From Anaerolineales bacterium (lineage in GTDB: Bacteria; Chloroflexota; Anaerolineae; Anaerolineales; Villigracilaceae), in the NCBI GenBank assembly GCA_023382575.1, contig JAHDWC010000009.1, forward strand, positions 1 to 47,369: a stretch of DNA of 47,369 nucleotides, given 5' to 3'. A program made the translations under genes and the position numbers. Within the stretch, counting starts at the first letter, position 1; every line of letters starts with the position of its first letter. The notes below the pieces were generated by a model that saw only the letters and a program-made list of their open reading frames with translations, was not told where the DNA came from and ran no database searches. Shown here one piece after another: positions 7,730 to 15,875 of this stretch.

Positions 7730-8677
7730 TTATTGAACGGGGACTTCTTGAACGCTCCCTTGGCGTTTCCATAACAACGTGACCGCGATTCCAAGCACCA
7801 GAACAACTGTCACAGCCAACCCGCCTTCGGGACCAAACTCTCCGCCTGTCAGCCAGTCTGCGCCGATCTCCATTAAATTGAAGATCGTGCCACCATCTGC
7901 GTTCGTGCCGCTGACTTGAAAGCCGAAGAAATTTCCCTGCACCCAATTCCACACCGTGTGCAAGGCGCTGATGCCCCACAGCGAGCCTTCACGCATGGCA
8001 TACAAGCCCGCAAACACACCAAACAACGCCAGGTTAACCAAAGCAATCGCACTCAGGTTGGGATTCAATCCATGCAGGATGGCAAAGATAAGCGAAGAAA
8101 TCAGCAAGCCAATCCACGGTTTGTAGCGCGCGCTAATCACTGGCAGCACCCAGCCGCGGATCAGCACCTCTTCCGCACCGCCTTGCACCACCCAACCGAT
8201 GAGAACCAGGATCACACCGCCTAATGCGGCAAATCCCTGCTGCGACGGATTGCCCTGCTCGAATGTGACACTTCCAACCAGACTCAAAATTCCCACCGCT
8301 GTTGCAAACATCACCGCGCCGATTAAGAATCCGCGCCCGTATTGGAGGAGGATATTCTTCGCTTCCAAGCCTAACGTCCAGTAGGGGCGCTTCTCGAAAA
8401 ATCTTAGCCATGCCCACAGGAAGACGTAGATCAACCCAAAGGCTGTGATCAATTGCAGGCTCATCCAAAAACCAGATTCAAGCGCCGAGGCGCCGGGCAT
8501 GTAGCCGTCATCTCCGGGAAACCCATAGATGATCGTCATAACAATGAGCACAGGCACAGCTCCCATCTGGGAGAAAAAGGCGAACACAAATGAAAGCGGA
8601 ATGACTGCCGCGATATGAGTCAGGCGCTGACCCTGACGGGCGAGGTCGAAAAGTTTGCTATTGTGGAACCAATCCAT
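7730..8677 (-). CDS. CPBP family intramembrane metalloprotease
   Basis: A CAAX-protease/bacteriocin-processing (Rce1-like) membrane protease of 315 residues with about eight hydrophobic segments. The catalytic motifs are in order: GGAEEVLIRGW (the EExxxR motif), FAILHGLNP (metal-binding His) and SALHTVWNW (second His motif). GGAG precedes the ATG at 8677. Substrates are unknown; relatives handle prenylated or secreted peptides, or self-immunity to bacteriocins. It is divergent from recG and has its own TATAAT at 8699-8704. Confidence 0.9.
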   Translation of the reverse strand: MDWFHNSKLFDLARQGQRLTHIAAVIPLSFVFAFFSQMGAVPVLIVMTIIYGFPGDDGYMPGASALESGFWMSLQLITAFGLIYVFLWAWLRFFEKRPYWTLGLEAKNILLQYGRGFLIGAVMFATAVGILSLVGSVTFEQGNPSQQGFAALGGVILVLIGWVVQGGAEEVLIRGWVLPVISARYKPWIGLLISSLIFAILHGLNPNLSAIALVNLALFGVFAGLYAMREGSLWGISALHTVWNWVQGNFFGFQVSGTNADGGTIFNLMEIGADWLTGGEFGPEGGLAVTVVLVLGIAVTLLWKRQGSVQEVPVQ

Positions 8678-8698
8678 GAGAGAAACTCCTTTGCTGCC

Positions 8699-8764
8699 AT
8701 TATACGGAAATTAAGACGGAGCGTTGCGGGGTTCCTTCCCCTGCCCATGATAAAATTGACCATT
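8699..8764. promoter_or_regulatory. Divergent promoter region, CPBP protease and recG
   Basis: On the minus strand TATAAT (8699-8704) serves the CPBP gene. On the plus strand TAAAAT (8751-8756) lies 8 nt before ATG 8765, a leaderless arrangement for recG, with a TTGCGG (8724-8729) at a rather long 21-bp spacing. Confidence 0.4.
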
Positions 8765-11311
8765 ATGCAACCGTCTTTGGAAAAACTACGCAAATTTTTT
8801 CGACTCGAACACGAAAACAAATATCAAAATACCGCCATCATCGGCGGACTCGCCAAAATGCTCGACTATTGGGAAGGGGAAGCCCGCGCAGATAACGTCA
8901 CCGAAGAAGTGATCCAAGCTGTGGTGGCGCGTCTACGCTCGTACGAAAAGCTCAGCCCGGATGGGCGCGCGGAATCGCTCAAGGGATTGTGGAAACGCAT
9001 CGGAGAAACCTACCCGGAAGCGGGTCAAAAACCCAAAGCGCAGACTCAGCCTCAGAAACAGGACCAGCCCTCCCGTCCGCAGCGAAGCGATGACAATGGG
9101 CAGGGGAAGGCAGAAGCAGCTGAGTCCGCTCCACCGCAGAGTCAAAACCCGCAGCGTCAGCATTCCCAACAACAGCCAAAACAGCGTCAGGCTCCGCAAC
9201 GCTTTGAATCGGCGACCAGCGCCAAACACAGCCAAACGCCTGCCGCCCTTGGCGCAGAGTTGACCGTGTTACAGGGTGTGGGACCAAAGAACGCCGAGTC
9301 GCTGGCGAAGCTGGGCATGCAAACGCTGGGGGATATGCTGTATAACTTCCCGCGTCGTTACGAAGATTACACGCTGCTCAAACCGATCCAGTCGCTGATG
9401 TATAACGACGTGGTGACGGTGTTGGGCACGATCCAAAGCATTCACAACCGACCGATCCGTGGCGGCAAACAGAACATCATCGAGGTCATCATCAGTGATG
9501 GCACGGGTTCACTGCGGATTTCATTTTTCAATCAGCCGTGGTTGATGAACCGCTTCAAGCAAGGCGAGGCGATTTCCGTCTCCGGCAAGATCGATCAATA
9601 CCTGGGGCGCATTGTGATGAACAGTCCCGATTGGGAAAGTGTGGAGATGGAAAACCTGCACACTAATCGCATCGTGCCGATCTATTCGCTGACCGAACGC
9701 ATCACGCAGAAGTGGCTGCGCAACCAGATGAAGCAGGTTGTCACGTACTGGGCACCTGCCGTGGTGGATGCCCTGCCCGACACCATCAGGCGTGATGCGC
9801 GACTGGTTTCGTTGGGTGAAGCGCTGACGCAAGTTCATTTCCCTGATTCGCAAGATCGCCTCAAACTGGCGCGCGAACGTCTCGCCTTCGACGAAATCTT
9901 CTATCTGCAAATGGGAGTGCTGCGCCAGAAACGTGATTGGCAGTCGGTGGAAGGTCGCCACTTCACCGTCGCGGATGAGTGGCTGGGTGCGCGTTTAGAA
10001 AGCTTGCCCTTTACGTTGACGTCTGCTCAGCAAGAATCGCTGGACGACATCCGCAAGGATCTGGATTCGGGCAGACCGATGAATCGTCTCATTCAAGGTG
10101 ATGTTGGCTCCGGCAAGACGGTCGTCGCTGCTTTGGGTGTGAGCATGGTCGTTTCAAATGGGGCGCAAGGCGCAGTTATGGCGCCCACGTCCATTTTGGC
10201 GGAACAGCACTTCCGTAATTTCAGAAATTTGCTCACTGGCGAAAAGGGATTCTTGCAAACAGACGAGGTCCGCTTGCTGGTGGGGAACACGCCCGAGTCG
10301 GAGAAAGAAGCGATCCGTGTTGGCTTGGCAGATGGCTCGATCAAGATCGTCATCGGCACGCACGCGGTCATCGAACCGGATGTGCAGTTCAAGGATTTGC
10401 AGTTCGTCGTCATCGATGAACAGCATCGCTTCGGCGTGGAACAACGCGCCGAGCTGCGCAGTAAAGGTACGAACCCGCATCTATTGGTGATGACAGCAAC
10501 GCCCATTCCACGCTCGCTGGCGTTGACCATGTTTGGCGATCTCGACATTTCTGTGATGGATATGATGCCGGTTGGCAGGCAGCCCATCGCGACATATGTG
10601 CTGCGTCCGCAGGAACGCGAACGCGCTTACACGATGATCCGCGCACAGGTGCGCAATGGCAATCAGGCGTTCATCGTCTATCCGTTGATCGACGAGAGCG
10701 AGAAGATCAACGTCCGCGCGGCGGTGGATGATTTCGAGACGCTCTCCAAACAGGTTTTCCCTGATTTGAAACTTGGCTTGCTGCATGGACGCATGAAACC
10801 CAGTGAGAAAGACGAAGTGATGCTGAAATTCCGCGACAAGGAGTTTGACATCCTTGTTTCGACTACGGTCATCGAAGTCGGCGTGGATGTGCCCAACTCG
10901 ACGTTGATGCTGATCGAAGGCGCGGATCGCTTCGGCTTGGCGCAGCTCCATCAGCTGCGCGGACGCGTCGGACGTGGCTCGGTGGCTTCGACTTGTCTGC
11001 TGATCCCCACCCACGAAGATGCGACCGAGAACGACCGTCTGCAAGCGATGGCGACCACCAACAACGGCTTCGAACTTGCTGACCTCGATCTCAAACTGCG
11101 TGGACCGGGCGAATTCCTCGGCACACGTCAGGCAGGCTTTGCTTCGTCCTTAAAGATGGCGAGCATCACCGATGTGGCGCTGATCGAAAAAGCCCGCGAG
11201 CAGGCGAAAGCTCTCTTTGAACGTGATCCGTATTTGTCCCAGCCTGAACATGCCTTACTGGCGGAAGCCTTTGAACGCTTCTGGAAGGGGACAGCGAGCG
11301 ACGTGTCGTAA
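8765..11311 (+). CDS. recG: ATP-dependent DNA helicase RecG
   Basis: Branch-migration helicase that processes stalled replication forks and Holliday junctions. With the ATG at 8765 it has 848 residues; ATG 8747 is possible, and further upstream extension would run into the divergent CPBP gene. The first 85 residues are a helical extension, followed by a Gln/Pro-rich linker to about residue 150; both are absent from E. coli RecG. The wedge/OB domain then starts at LQGVGPKNAESLAKLG. Helicase motifs include GDVGSGKTVVAAL (Walker A), VIDEQHRFGVEQR (DExH-type), TATPIPRSLALT, STTVIEVGVDVPN and QLRGRVGRG. It is followed by a palindrome and coaD. Confidence 0.95.
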   Translation: MQPSLEKLRKFFRLEHENKYQNTAIIGGLAKMLDYWEGEARADNVTEEVIQAVVARLRSYEKLSPDGRAESLKGLWKRIGETYPEAGQKPKAQTQPQKQDQPSRPQRSDDNGQGKAEAAESAPPQSQNPQRQHSQQQPKQRQAPQRFESATSAKHSQTPAALGAELTVLQGVGPKNAESLAKLGMQTLGDMLYNFPRRYEDYTLLKPIQSLMYNDVVTVLGTIQSIHNRPIRGGKQNIIEVIISDGTGSLRISFFNQPWLMNRFKQGEAISVSGKIDQYLGRIVMNSPDWESVEMENLHTNRIVPIYSLTERITQKWLRNQMKQVVTYWAPAVVDALPDTIRRDARLVSLGEALTQVHFPDSQDRLKLARERLAFDEIFYLQMGVLRQKRDWQSVEGRHFTVADEWLGARLESLPFTLTSAQQESLDDIRKDLDSGRPMNRLIQGDVGSGKTVVAALGVSMVVSNGAQGAVMAPTSILAEQHFRNFRNLLTGEKGFLQTDEVRLLVGNTPESEKEAIRVGLADGSIKIVIGTHAVIEPDVQFKDLQFVVIDEQHRFGVEQRAELRSKGTNPHLLVMTATPIPRSLALTMFGDLDISVMDMMPVGRQPIATYVLRPQERERAYTMIRAQVRNGNQAFIVYPLIDESEKINVRAAVDDFETLSKQVFPDLKLGLLHGRMKPSEKDEVMLKFRDKEFDILVSTTVIEVGVDVPNSTLMLIEGADRFGLAQLHQLRGRVGRGSVASTCLLIPTHEDATENDRLQAMATTNNGFELADLDLKLRGPGEFLGTRQAGFASSLKMASITDVALIEKAREQAKALFERDPYLSQPEHALLAEAFERFWKGTASDVS

Positions 11312-11318
11312 ATCTGTA

Positions 11319-11345
11319 GGGGCGACGTATGCGTCGCCCCTTATA
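11319..11345 (+). terminator. Palindrome after recG, terminator or REP-like element
   Basis: GGGGCGACG (11319-11327) and CGTCGCCCC (11332-11340) form a 9-bp stem followed by TTATATT. The flank GTAGGGGCGA is shared with the longer palindrome at 23196-23250, so this may be a dispersed repeat serving as a terminator. Confidence 0.6.
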
Positions 11346-11364
11346 TTAACAACAATGGAGAAAC

Positions 11365-11883
11365 ATGGTTAGAGCACTATTCCCTGGAACATTCGACCCC
11401 ATCCACTATGGTCACATGGACATTGCTAATCGCGCCTCGAAGCTTTTCGACGAGGTCGTCATGGCAGTGTATGACAAACCTTTGAAGAACCTGATGTTTT
11501 CCCCCGAAGAACGCATGACGTTGGTCAAGGAAGCGTTCAAGGATAATTCCAAGATCAAGGTCACCGGGTACAGCGGCTTGACGATTGAATTCGCCAAGCA
11601 GATCGATGCACAGGTCATTGTGCGCGGATTGCGGGTCTTTTCCGATTTTGAGTTTGAGTTTCGCATGGCCTTGGCGAATCAACGTCTGGCCGGCGATCAT
11701 GTCGAAACTGTGGCGTTGATCACCGCCGAACAGCACACATTTCTGTCATCGTCCACAGTGCGTGAGATCGCCATGCTCAACGGCAATGTCTCCAGCATGG
11801 TCCCGCCGCATGTGGAGCACGCGCTCAAAGAGAAAGTATCCCAAATGGGGGAGCAGTCCCTGCCGAATGCATTGCGGGATTAA
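11365..11883 (+). CDS. coaD: Phosphopantetheine adenylyltransferase
   Basis: Transfers AMP from ATP to 4'-phosphopantetheine to make dephospho-CoA, the penultimate step of CoA biosynthesis. The 172 residues carry the nucleotidyltransferase signature FPGTFDPIHYGHMDI, the substrate-binding VRGLRVFSDFEFEFRMA segment and the C-terminal HTFLSSSTVREI motif (ISSS-type). GGAG lies 6 nt ahead of the ATG. The family assignment is unambiguous. The following coiled-coil gene is 42 nt downstream and may be co-transcribed. Confidence 0.97.
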   Translation: MVRALFPGTFDPIHYGHMDIANRASKLFDEVVMAVYDKPLKNLMFSPEERMTLVKEAFKDNSKIKVTGYSGLTIEFAKQIDAQVIVRGLRVFSDFEFEFRMALANQRLAGDHVETVALITAEQHTFLSSSTVREIAMLNGNVSSMVPPHVEHALKEKVSQMGEQSLPNALRD

Positions 11884-11925
11884 TGTGCTAGAATAAAGAA
11901 AATTGCTTCTTATTTGCGAGTGCCT

Positions 11926-12408
11926 ATGGACATCCTACAACTAATCGACCGTCTGGAAGAACTTTTCAACGATGCGAAGGCAGTGCCCTTCACGCATAAT
12001 GTCGTCGTGGATGAAGACAAGATGCTGGAACTGATTGACCAAATGCGCATCGCCATCCCCGAGGAAGTGAAAAAGGCCCAGCAGGTTGTGGCTCAGCGTG
12101 ACAGGGTCATGGCGCAGGCTCAAGAAGAAGCCAATCGCACCATTCAGATCGCCCGCGATAAAGCCGACCAGCTTGTGCAGAAAGACATGATTTCGCAAGA
12201 GGCACAGCGTCGCGCCGACCAAATTCTGGCGCAGGCACGCGCCGAAGCTGAAACCATCCGCGCGGACGCCGATAACTACGTTCTCGATACGCTCATGCAG
12301 TTGCAGGATCAGATCGCGAAGATGAGCAATCAGGTTGCCAACGGCATCCGCATGGTGCAGGAAGACCAAATGCGGAAAACGTCCGCTGGCGTGCCAGACG
12401 CAGACTAG
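11926..12408 (+). CDS. Hypothetical coiled-coil protein
   Basis: A 160-residue, soluble, strongly helical protein with no recognised domain. Residues 1-45 (MDILQLIDRLEELFNDAKAVP...) form a short head. From about 50 to 120 there is an Ala/Gln/Glu-rich heptad-like stretch (VAQRDRVMAQAQEEANRT, QRRADQILAQARAEAETI), reminiscent of ATP synthase subunit b or DivIVA-type helices, but no membrane anchor. The ATG at 11926 is preferred to an upstream TTG at 11914; neither has a clear ribosome binding site. A TAGAAT box lies at 11889-11894. It follows coaD and ends at a shared terminator. Function is unknown. Confidence 0.7.
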   Translation: MDILQLIDRLEELFNDAKAVPFTHNVVVDEDKMLELIDQMRIAIPEEVKKAQQVVAQRDRVMAQAQEEANRTIQIARDKADQLVQKDMISQEAQRRADQILAQARAEAETIRADADNYVLDTLMQLQDQIAKMSNQVANGIRMVQEDQMRKTSAGVPDAD

Positions 12409-12413
12409 AATCA

Positions 12414-12446
12414 AACAACCCCGTCAATTTGACGGGGTTGTTTTTT
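12414..12446. terminator. Bidirectional terminator
   Basis: A perfect stem of 13 bp, AACAACCCCGTCA / TGACGGGGTTGTT, followed by TTTTTT on the plus strand. It separates the coiled-coil gene from convergent ctaB. Confidence 0.92.
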
Positions 12447-12457
12447 ATCTTTTGGGG

Positions 12458-13330
12458 TTACATAAATCCCTGGATCGAAAGAATGATCATCGCGCTCATC
12501 ATGTAGATGGAGGCATATCGAAACAGGATAAAGTTCATTCGGTCCGTGCTGACGCGCAGGGTGGCGAAGGCCAATAACAATAAGATGGCGCTCAACACAG
12601 CCAGCAATCCCAATAATCCGGCACTTAAGTTGATCAAAATACTCGCCCAGCCAATGGAGGCTGCCGCCAGCACCGCGGACAAAGCGATCATGAAGCGCGA
12701 GGCTTGGACGCCATACGTTTCAGGGAAGGTCGGCACGCCGGCATTTTTGTAGTCTTCGCGGAATTTGATGGAATAGGTCAACGTGTGTGTGGGAATCCAG
12801 AACAGGATCGCAAACGCAAGCAAAATTCCGATCAGGTCAAAATGACCCATAGCCAACACTCGACCTGAAAGGATGGGCATTGCGCCGCTGATGCCGCCCC
12901 ATACAATGCTCCAACATGTGCGGCGTTTGAGCCACATGCTATACACAACTACATCGAAGAACAAACCTGCAAAGACGACCAGCCCATACAACCAATCGAT
13001 CAGCAGTGCCCACCCCACGCCGACGACTGAAACCGCCATGCCCAAACGGAAGACTTCTTCGCGCGTCACCAGCCCGGCAGATGTCGGACGTTTGTGCGTG
13101 CGACGCATCTTCGCGTCGATGTCTCGATCCCACCACATGTTGAGGATGGTGGAGCCGGCAATCGCAAGGAACAGGCTGGGAATCATTTGTCCAAATTCGA
13201 GCCAGTTCGCTTGCGTGTGCGCGCTGAGATAGCCCGCCACGCCAGTCAGCAAAAGCAGGCTGGTTTGCAGGGACTTGATGAGCGGCAAGTACAGTTTAAA
13301 TTTCTCTTTGATGATCGAGTGAATTGGCAT
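12458..13330 (-). CDS. ctaB: Protoheme IX farnesyltransferase (heme O synthase)
   Basis: A UbiA-superfamily membrane prenyltransferase that adds a farnesyl group to heme B to give heme O for terminal oxidases. The ATG at 13330 (AGGAGA upstream) gives 290 residues and about eight or nine membrane helices. The two Asp-rich prenyl-diphosphate motifs are seen: NMWWDRDIDAKMRRT, with HKRP following, and DYKNAGVPTFPETYG. No cytochrome oxidase gene is in the window, so the respiratory link is family knowledge only. It is transcribed toward the shared terminator at 12414-12446. Confidence 0.93.
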   Translation of the reverse strand: MPIHSIIKEKFKLYLPLIKSLQTSLLLLTGVAGYLSAHTQANWLEFGQMIPSLFLAIAGSTILNMWWDRDIDAKMRRTHKRPTSAGLVTREEVFRLGMAVSVVGVGWALLIDWLYGLVVFAGLFFDVVVYSMWLKRRTCWSIVWGGISGAMPILSGRVLAMGHFDLIGILLAFAILFWIPTHTLTYSIKFREDYKNAGVPTFPETYGVQASRFMIALSAVLAAASIGWASILINLSAGLLGLLAVLSAILLLLAFATLRVSTDRMNFILFRYASIYMMSAMIILSIQGFM

Positions 13331-13417
13331 GAAGTCTCCTCGGCGTTGGCGAAAACGGGTTATAGCGCGCAAGTATAACCGCGTCATAAAGAACCTGCCT
13401 ACCTTTTTACTTTTCTC

Positions 13418-14704
13418 TCACACATCACGCGCCAACAAATCAGCTGCTGTTTCGCGGCGTTGGATCAATTTCGCCAGCCCATCTTCAAGCCACACCACGG
13501 CCGGTCTGCGCGCGCCATTGTAATTGGACGACATACTCAAGTGATACGCCCCACTGACCGGCACAGCGATCAAATCCCCTTCTTTGAGAGGAGGCATGGG
13601 CAGATCTTCAAAAAGGACATCGCCTGATTCGCAGAACGGTCCCGCCACCGAAATGACCTCGCTTCTTTCTTCGCCGGGAGCGGATACCGCCAAACAAGAA
13701 TACCTCGCCCCGTAGAGCGCATACCGCGGATTGTCCGCCATGCCGCCATCCACCAACACCCAATTCTTGTGTGCGCGTCGCTTCACCGCGCCAACGCGAT
13801 AGATAGCCACGCCCGCCCGCGCCACCAAACTGCGTCCTGGCTCGAGGTGTAAGTGGGGGAGATTCAATCCGCGTTGTTGACAGCCTTCCAGTACGGCTTC
13901 TGCAATTCCGCGCACATAACTTTGAATGGCAGGATGCGGCAACTCATCTTCGTGATAAGCCACGCCCCAGCCGCCGCCGGGACAAAAATGCCAGTCTCCT
14001 GAAAACCCGATCTCACTGGCGAGTTCGAGCGCCAGCTCAATGGCAGGAATCAACGGCTCTGGGTCGCGGAAGTTTGAACCTTGGTGAAAGTGAAGCCCCT
14101 TGAGCGGAAGTCCATTCGCTTTGCAAAATGCCGCAGCTTCGAGCAGTTCTTCGCGCGTCATGCCGAATTTGCTGTCATGGTGTCCCGTCTGGGTGTGGGC
14201 GTGATGCGTGGTGACCGTCACGCCGGGCAGGAGTCTCAGCCAAAGGTCAGGAAATTCAGAATTGCGCCGTAAATTTTCGAGCTGCTGAAGTTCGTTGAGA
14301 TTATCGACCACAATTGTGGCGGCATGTTTGACGGCGGTTTTCAAATCGTCGTCCGATTTGTTGACACCATGCACCAGGATATTTTTTCGCGGCACGCCAC
14401 CAGCGACGGCAATGGCAATTTCACCTTCGCCTGTGCAATCGAGCATCAGGCTATGACGTTGAGTCCACTGGGCGATGGCGGTACACAAAAAGGATTTCCC
14501 GGCATAGGTCACAGTCGCCGCTGACGGGTAGAAAGAGGCGAGCGCAGATTTGTATTCCTGCACCGCCGCATCGAGCGTCGCGCGGTCATAGACATATAAA
14601 GGAGTCCGATATTTTTCTGCAAGTGCAGCGAGGACATGACCTGCAATGGTCAATTGCCCGTCTTTGATTTCAGTGGAGATGGGGAAAAGCTCAAGTTGTT
14701 TCAT
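13418..14704 (-). CDS. lysA: Diaminopimelate decarboxylase
   Basis: PLP enzyme that decarboxylates meso-diaminopimelate to L-lysine. ATG 14704 gives 428 residues; a TTG three codons upstream is possible. Motifs of the alanine-racemase-like fold are visible: TYAGKSFLC with the PLP-binding Lys, HGVNKSD, HFHQGSNFRD, CPGGGWGVAY (phosphate loop), EPGRSLVARAG, then CESGDVLFEDLPMP and GAYHLSMSSNYNG at the C-terminal barrel, where the Cys and Tyr complete the second active site of the dimer. It follows the FtsB-like gene by 36 nt on the same strand and is probably co-transcribed. Confidence 0.93.
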   Translation of the reverse strand: MKQLELFPISTEIKDGQLTIAGHVLAALAEKYRTPLYVYDRATLDAAVQEYKSALASFYPSAATVTYAGKSFLCTAIAQWTQRHSLMLDCTGEGEIAIAVAGGVPRKNILVHGVNKSDDDLKTAVKHAATIVVDNLNELQQLENLRRNSEFPDLWLRLLPGVTVTTHHAHTQTGHHDSKFGMTREELLEAAAFCKANGLPLKGLHFHQGSNFRDPEPLIPAIELALELASEIGFSGDWHFCPGGGWGVAYHEDELPHPAIQSYVRGIAEAVLEGCQQRGLNLPHLHLEPGRSLVARAGVAIYRVGAVKRRAHKNWVLVDGGMADNPRYALYGARYSCLAVSAPGEERSEVISVAGPFCESGDVLFEDLPMPPLKEGDLIAVPVSGAYHLSMSSNYNGARRPAVVWLEDGLAKLIQRRETAADLLARDV

Positions 14705-14740
14705 GGTATCCAAAGCTGATTGCCCCCATGATGAATTGGG

Positions 14741-15124
14741 TCAGTCATTGAAGAATAGCGTCCACCAGATTTGCCAGTTTTGCATGGGAGTGGCAGTAGG
14801 CACTGGTGTGTTCTCGATGACAGGGTCACTGCCTGGTACGCCGACCGGGATAACGGGCTGATCGCCTTCCTGCATGTAATGTCCTTCGGTGCGCGCCCAT
14901 TCTTCCACGGCTTCGGTTGAACTGGCGTAGGCGACCTGCGTCTGCAAAGCGACCTGCGTCTGTATGGCTTGCGTCGCCTGTGCACGAACTTCTTCGCGCT
15001 GCTCGTTCAGACGGTTGAGTTCCTCCAAACGCGAGTTGAATTCGATGACGAAAAGGATCAGCACGAAAATCCCTGCAAAAGTGACCACGCGCCGCATATT
15101 GAAGTTGACCGGAAACTTGAACAT
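14741..15124 (-). CDS. Septum formation initiator, FtsB/DivIC-like
   Basis: A 127-residue bitopic division protein. A short cytoplasmic tail is followed by one membrane helix (VVTFAGIFVLILFVIEF), a coiled coil (SRLEELNRLNEQREEVRAQ) and the EEWARTEGHYMQEGD region matching the conserved FtsB/DivIC ending, plus a Pro/Thr-rich tail. FtsB-type proteins form the FtsQLB complex that activates septal peptidoglycan synthesis. The ATG is only 6 nt past a -10 box and has no Shine-Dalgarno. It is divergent from rplI and upstream of lysA. Confidence 0.82.
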   Translation of the reverse strand: MFKFPVNFNMRRVVTFAGIFVLILFVIEFNSRLEELNRLNEQREEVRAQATQAIQTQVALQTQVAYASSTEAVEEWARTEGHYMQEGDQPVIPVGVPGSDPVIENTPVPTATPMQNWQIWWTLFFND

Positions 15125-15130
15125 GCCAAT

Positions 15131-15159
15131 ATCTTAATCGTATTCCTTCGCATTGGCAA
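15131..15159 (-). promoter_or_regulatory. Leaderless promoter of the FtsB-like gene
   Basis: On the minus strand TTGCCA (15154-15159) and TAAGAT (15131-15136) are spaced by exactly 17 bp, and the -10 box ends 6 nt before the start codon at 15124. There is no ribosome binding site. Confidence 0.6.
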
Positions 15160-15171
15160 ACCCTTTTGTGG

Positions 15172-15203
15172 TAAAATCCCGCCTCGCGGGAGACATTCCC
15201 GCA
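15172..15203 (+). promoter_or_regulatory. rplI -10 box and leader hairpin
   Basis: TAAAAT (15172-15177) precedes a stem GCGGGA (15186-15191) / TCCCGC (15197-15202) in a leader of about 75 nt. A second run, AACGGGCG, follows. Ribosomal protein leaders often carry autoregulatory structures, but nothing here proves one. Confidence 0.35.
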
Positions 15204-15259
15204 AAACGGGCGTAGTACCCTTCGCCCATCATCTCATTGCCAGAAAGGGCTTAAATAAA

Positions 15260-15805
15260 ATGAAGGTATTACTTATCAAGGACGTTTACAAACTTGGCCG
15301 CGCCGGCGACATCAAGAAAGTTGCCGATGGCTACGGACGCAACTTCCTCATCCCGCAGGGATTGGCCGTCCTCGCCACCGACGGCGCGCTCAAGCAGGTG
15401 CAGAAGATCAAGGCGCAGGCTGAGATCCGCCGCAACACCCAGAACGAAGAACTCAAGGGCGTTGCCGACCTCGTCAAGGAAGCTACGTTGATCTTCCCCG
15501 CCAAGGCTGGTGAGACCGGTAAACTCTACGGCTCGATCACCACACAGGATATCGCCACCGCGCTGACCGAAAAGATCCGCTACGAGATCAAGCGCCAGCA
15601 GGTTGACACTCAACCCATCCGCACGCTTGGTGAATTCACCGCCCATGTGCGCCTGACGATGGACCTCGTGCCCGAACTCAAGATCATCGTCCACCGCGAA
15701 GGCGAAAGCCCCGAGACGGCTGAACCTCAAAAAGCTGAGAAAGCGAAAGCTTCCGAAGCCAAGGCAGAAGAACCTGCCGCCGAAGCTCCCACAGAAGCAG
15801 CCTAA
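15260..15805 (+). CDS. rplI: 50S ribosomal protein L9
   Basis: Large-subunit protein that binds 23S rRNA near the L1 stalk base. The ATG at 15260 (AAAGG upstream) starts MKVLLIKDVYKLGRAGD, followed by the signature GYGRNFLIPQGLA. The central helix and C-terminal domain (LYGSITTQDIA, GEFTAHVRLTMDLVPELKIIV) are intact. The protein is 181 residues, about 30 longer than usual because of an Ala/Glu/Lys-rich tail of low complexity. Longer upstream in-frame starts are rejected because they would overlap the divergent FtsB-like gene. Confidence 0.97.
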   Translation: MKVLLIKDVYKLGRAGDIKKVADGYGRNFLIPQGLAVLATDGALKQVQKIKAQAEIRRNTQNEELKGVADLVKEATLIFPAKAGETGKLYGSITTQDIATALTEKIRYEIKRQQVDTQPIRTLGEFTAHVRLTMDLVPELKIIVHREGESPETAEPQKAEKAKASEAKAEEPAAEAPTEAA

Positions 15806-15816
15806 TATCAAACAAA

Positions 15817-15845
15817 AACATCACCGGCTCTCAGTCGGTGATGTT
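15817..15845 (+). terminator. Intrinsic terminator-like hairpin after rplI
   Basis: A perfect 10-bp stem, AACATCACCG / CGGTGATGTT, is followed by only a short T-run (TTTG), so termination may be partial. Confidence 0.6.
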
Positions 15846-15863
15846 TGCAAATACGGATGGAAG

Positions 15864-15869
15864 TAAAAT
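15864..15869 (+). promoter_or_regulatory. -10 box of the RodZ-like gene
   Basis: TAAAAT ends 6 nt before the ATG at 15876 and no Shine-Dalgarno is present, which suggests a leaderless transcript. No convincing -35 hexamer is seen. Confidence 0.35.
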
Positions 15870-15875
15870 AACTCC

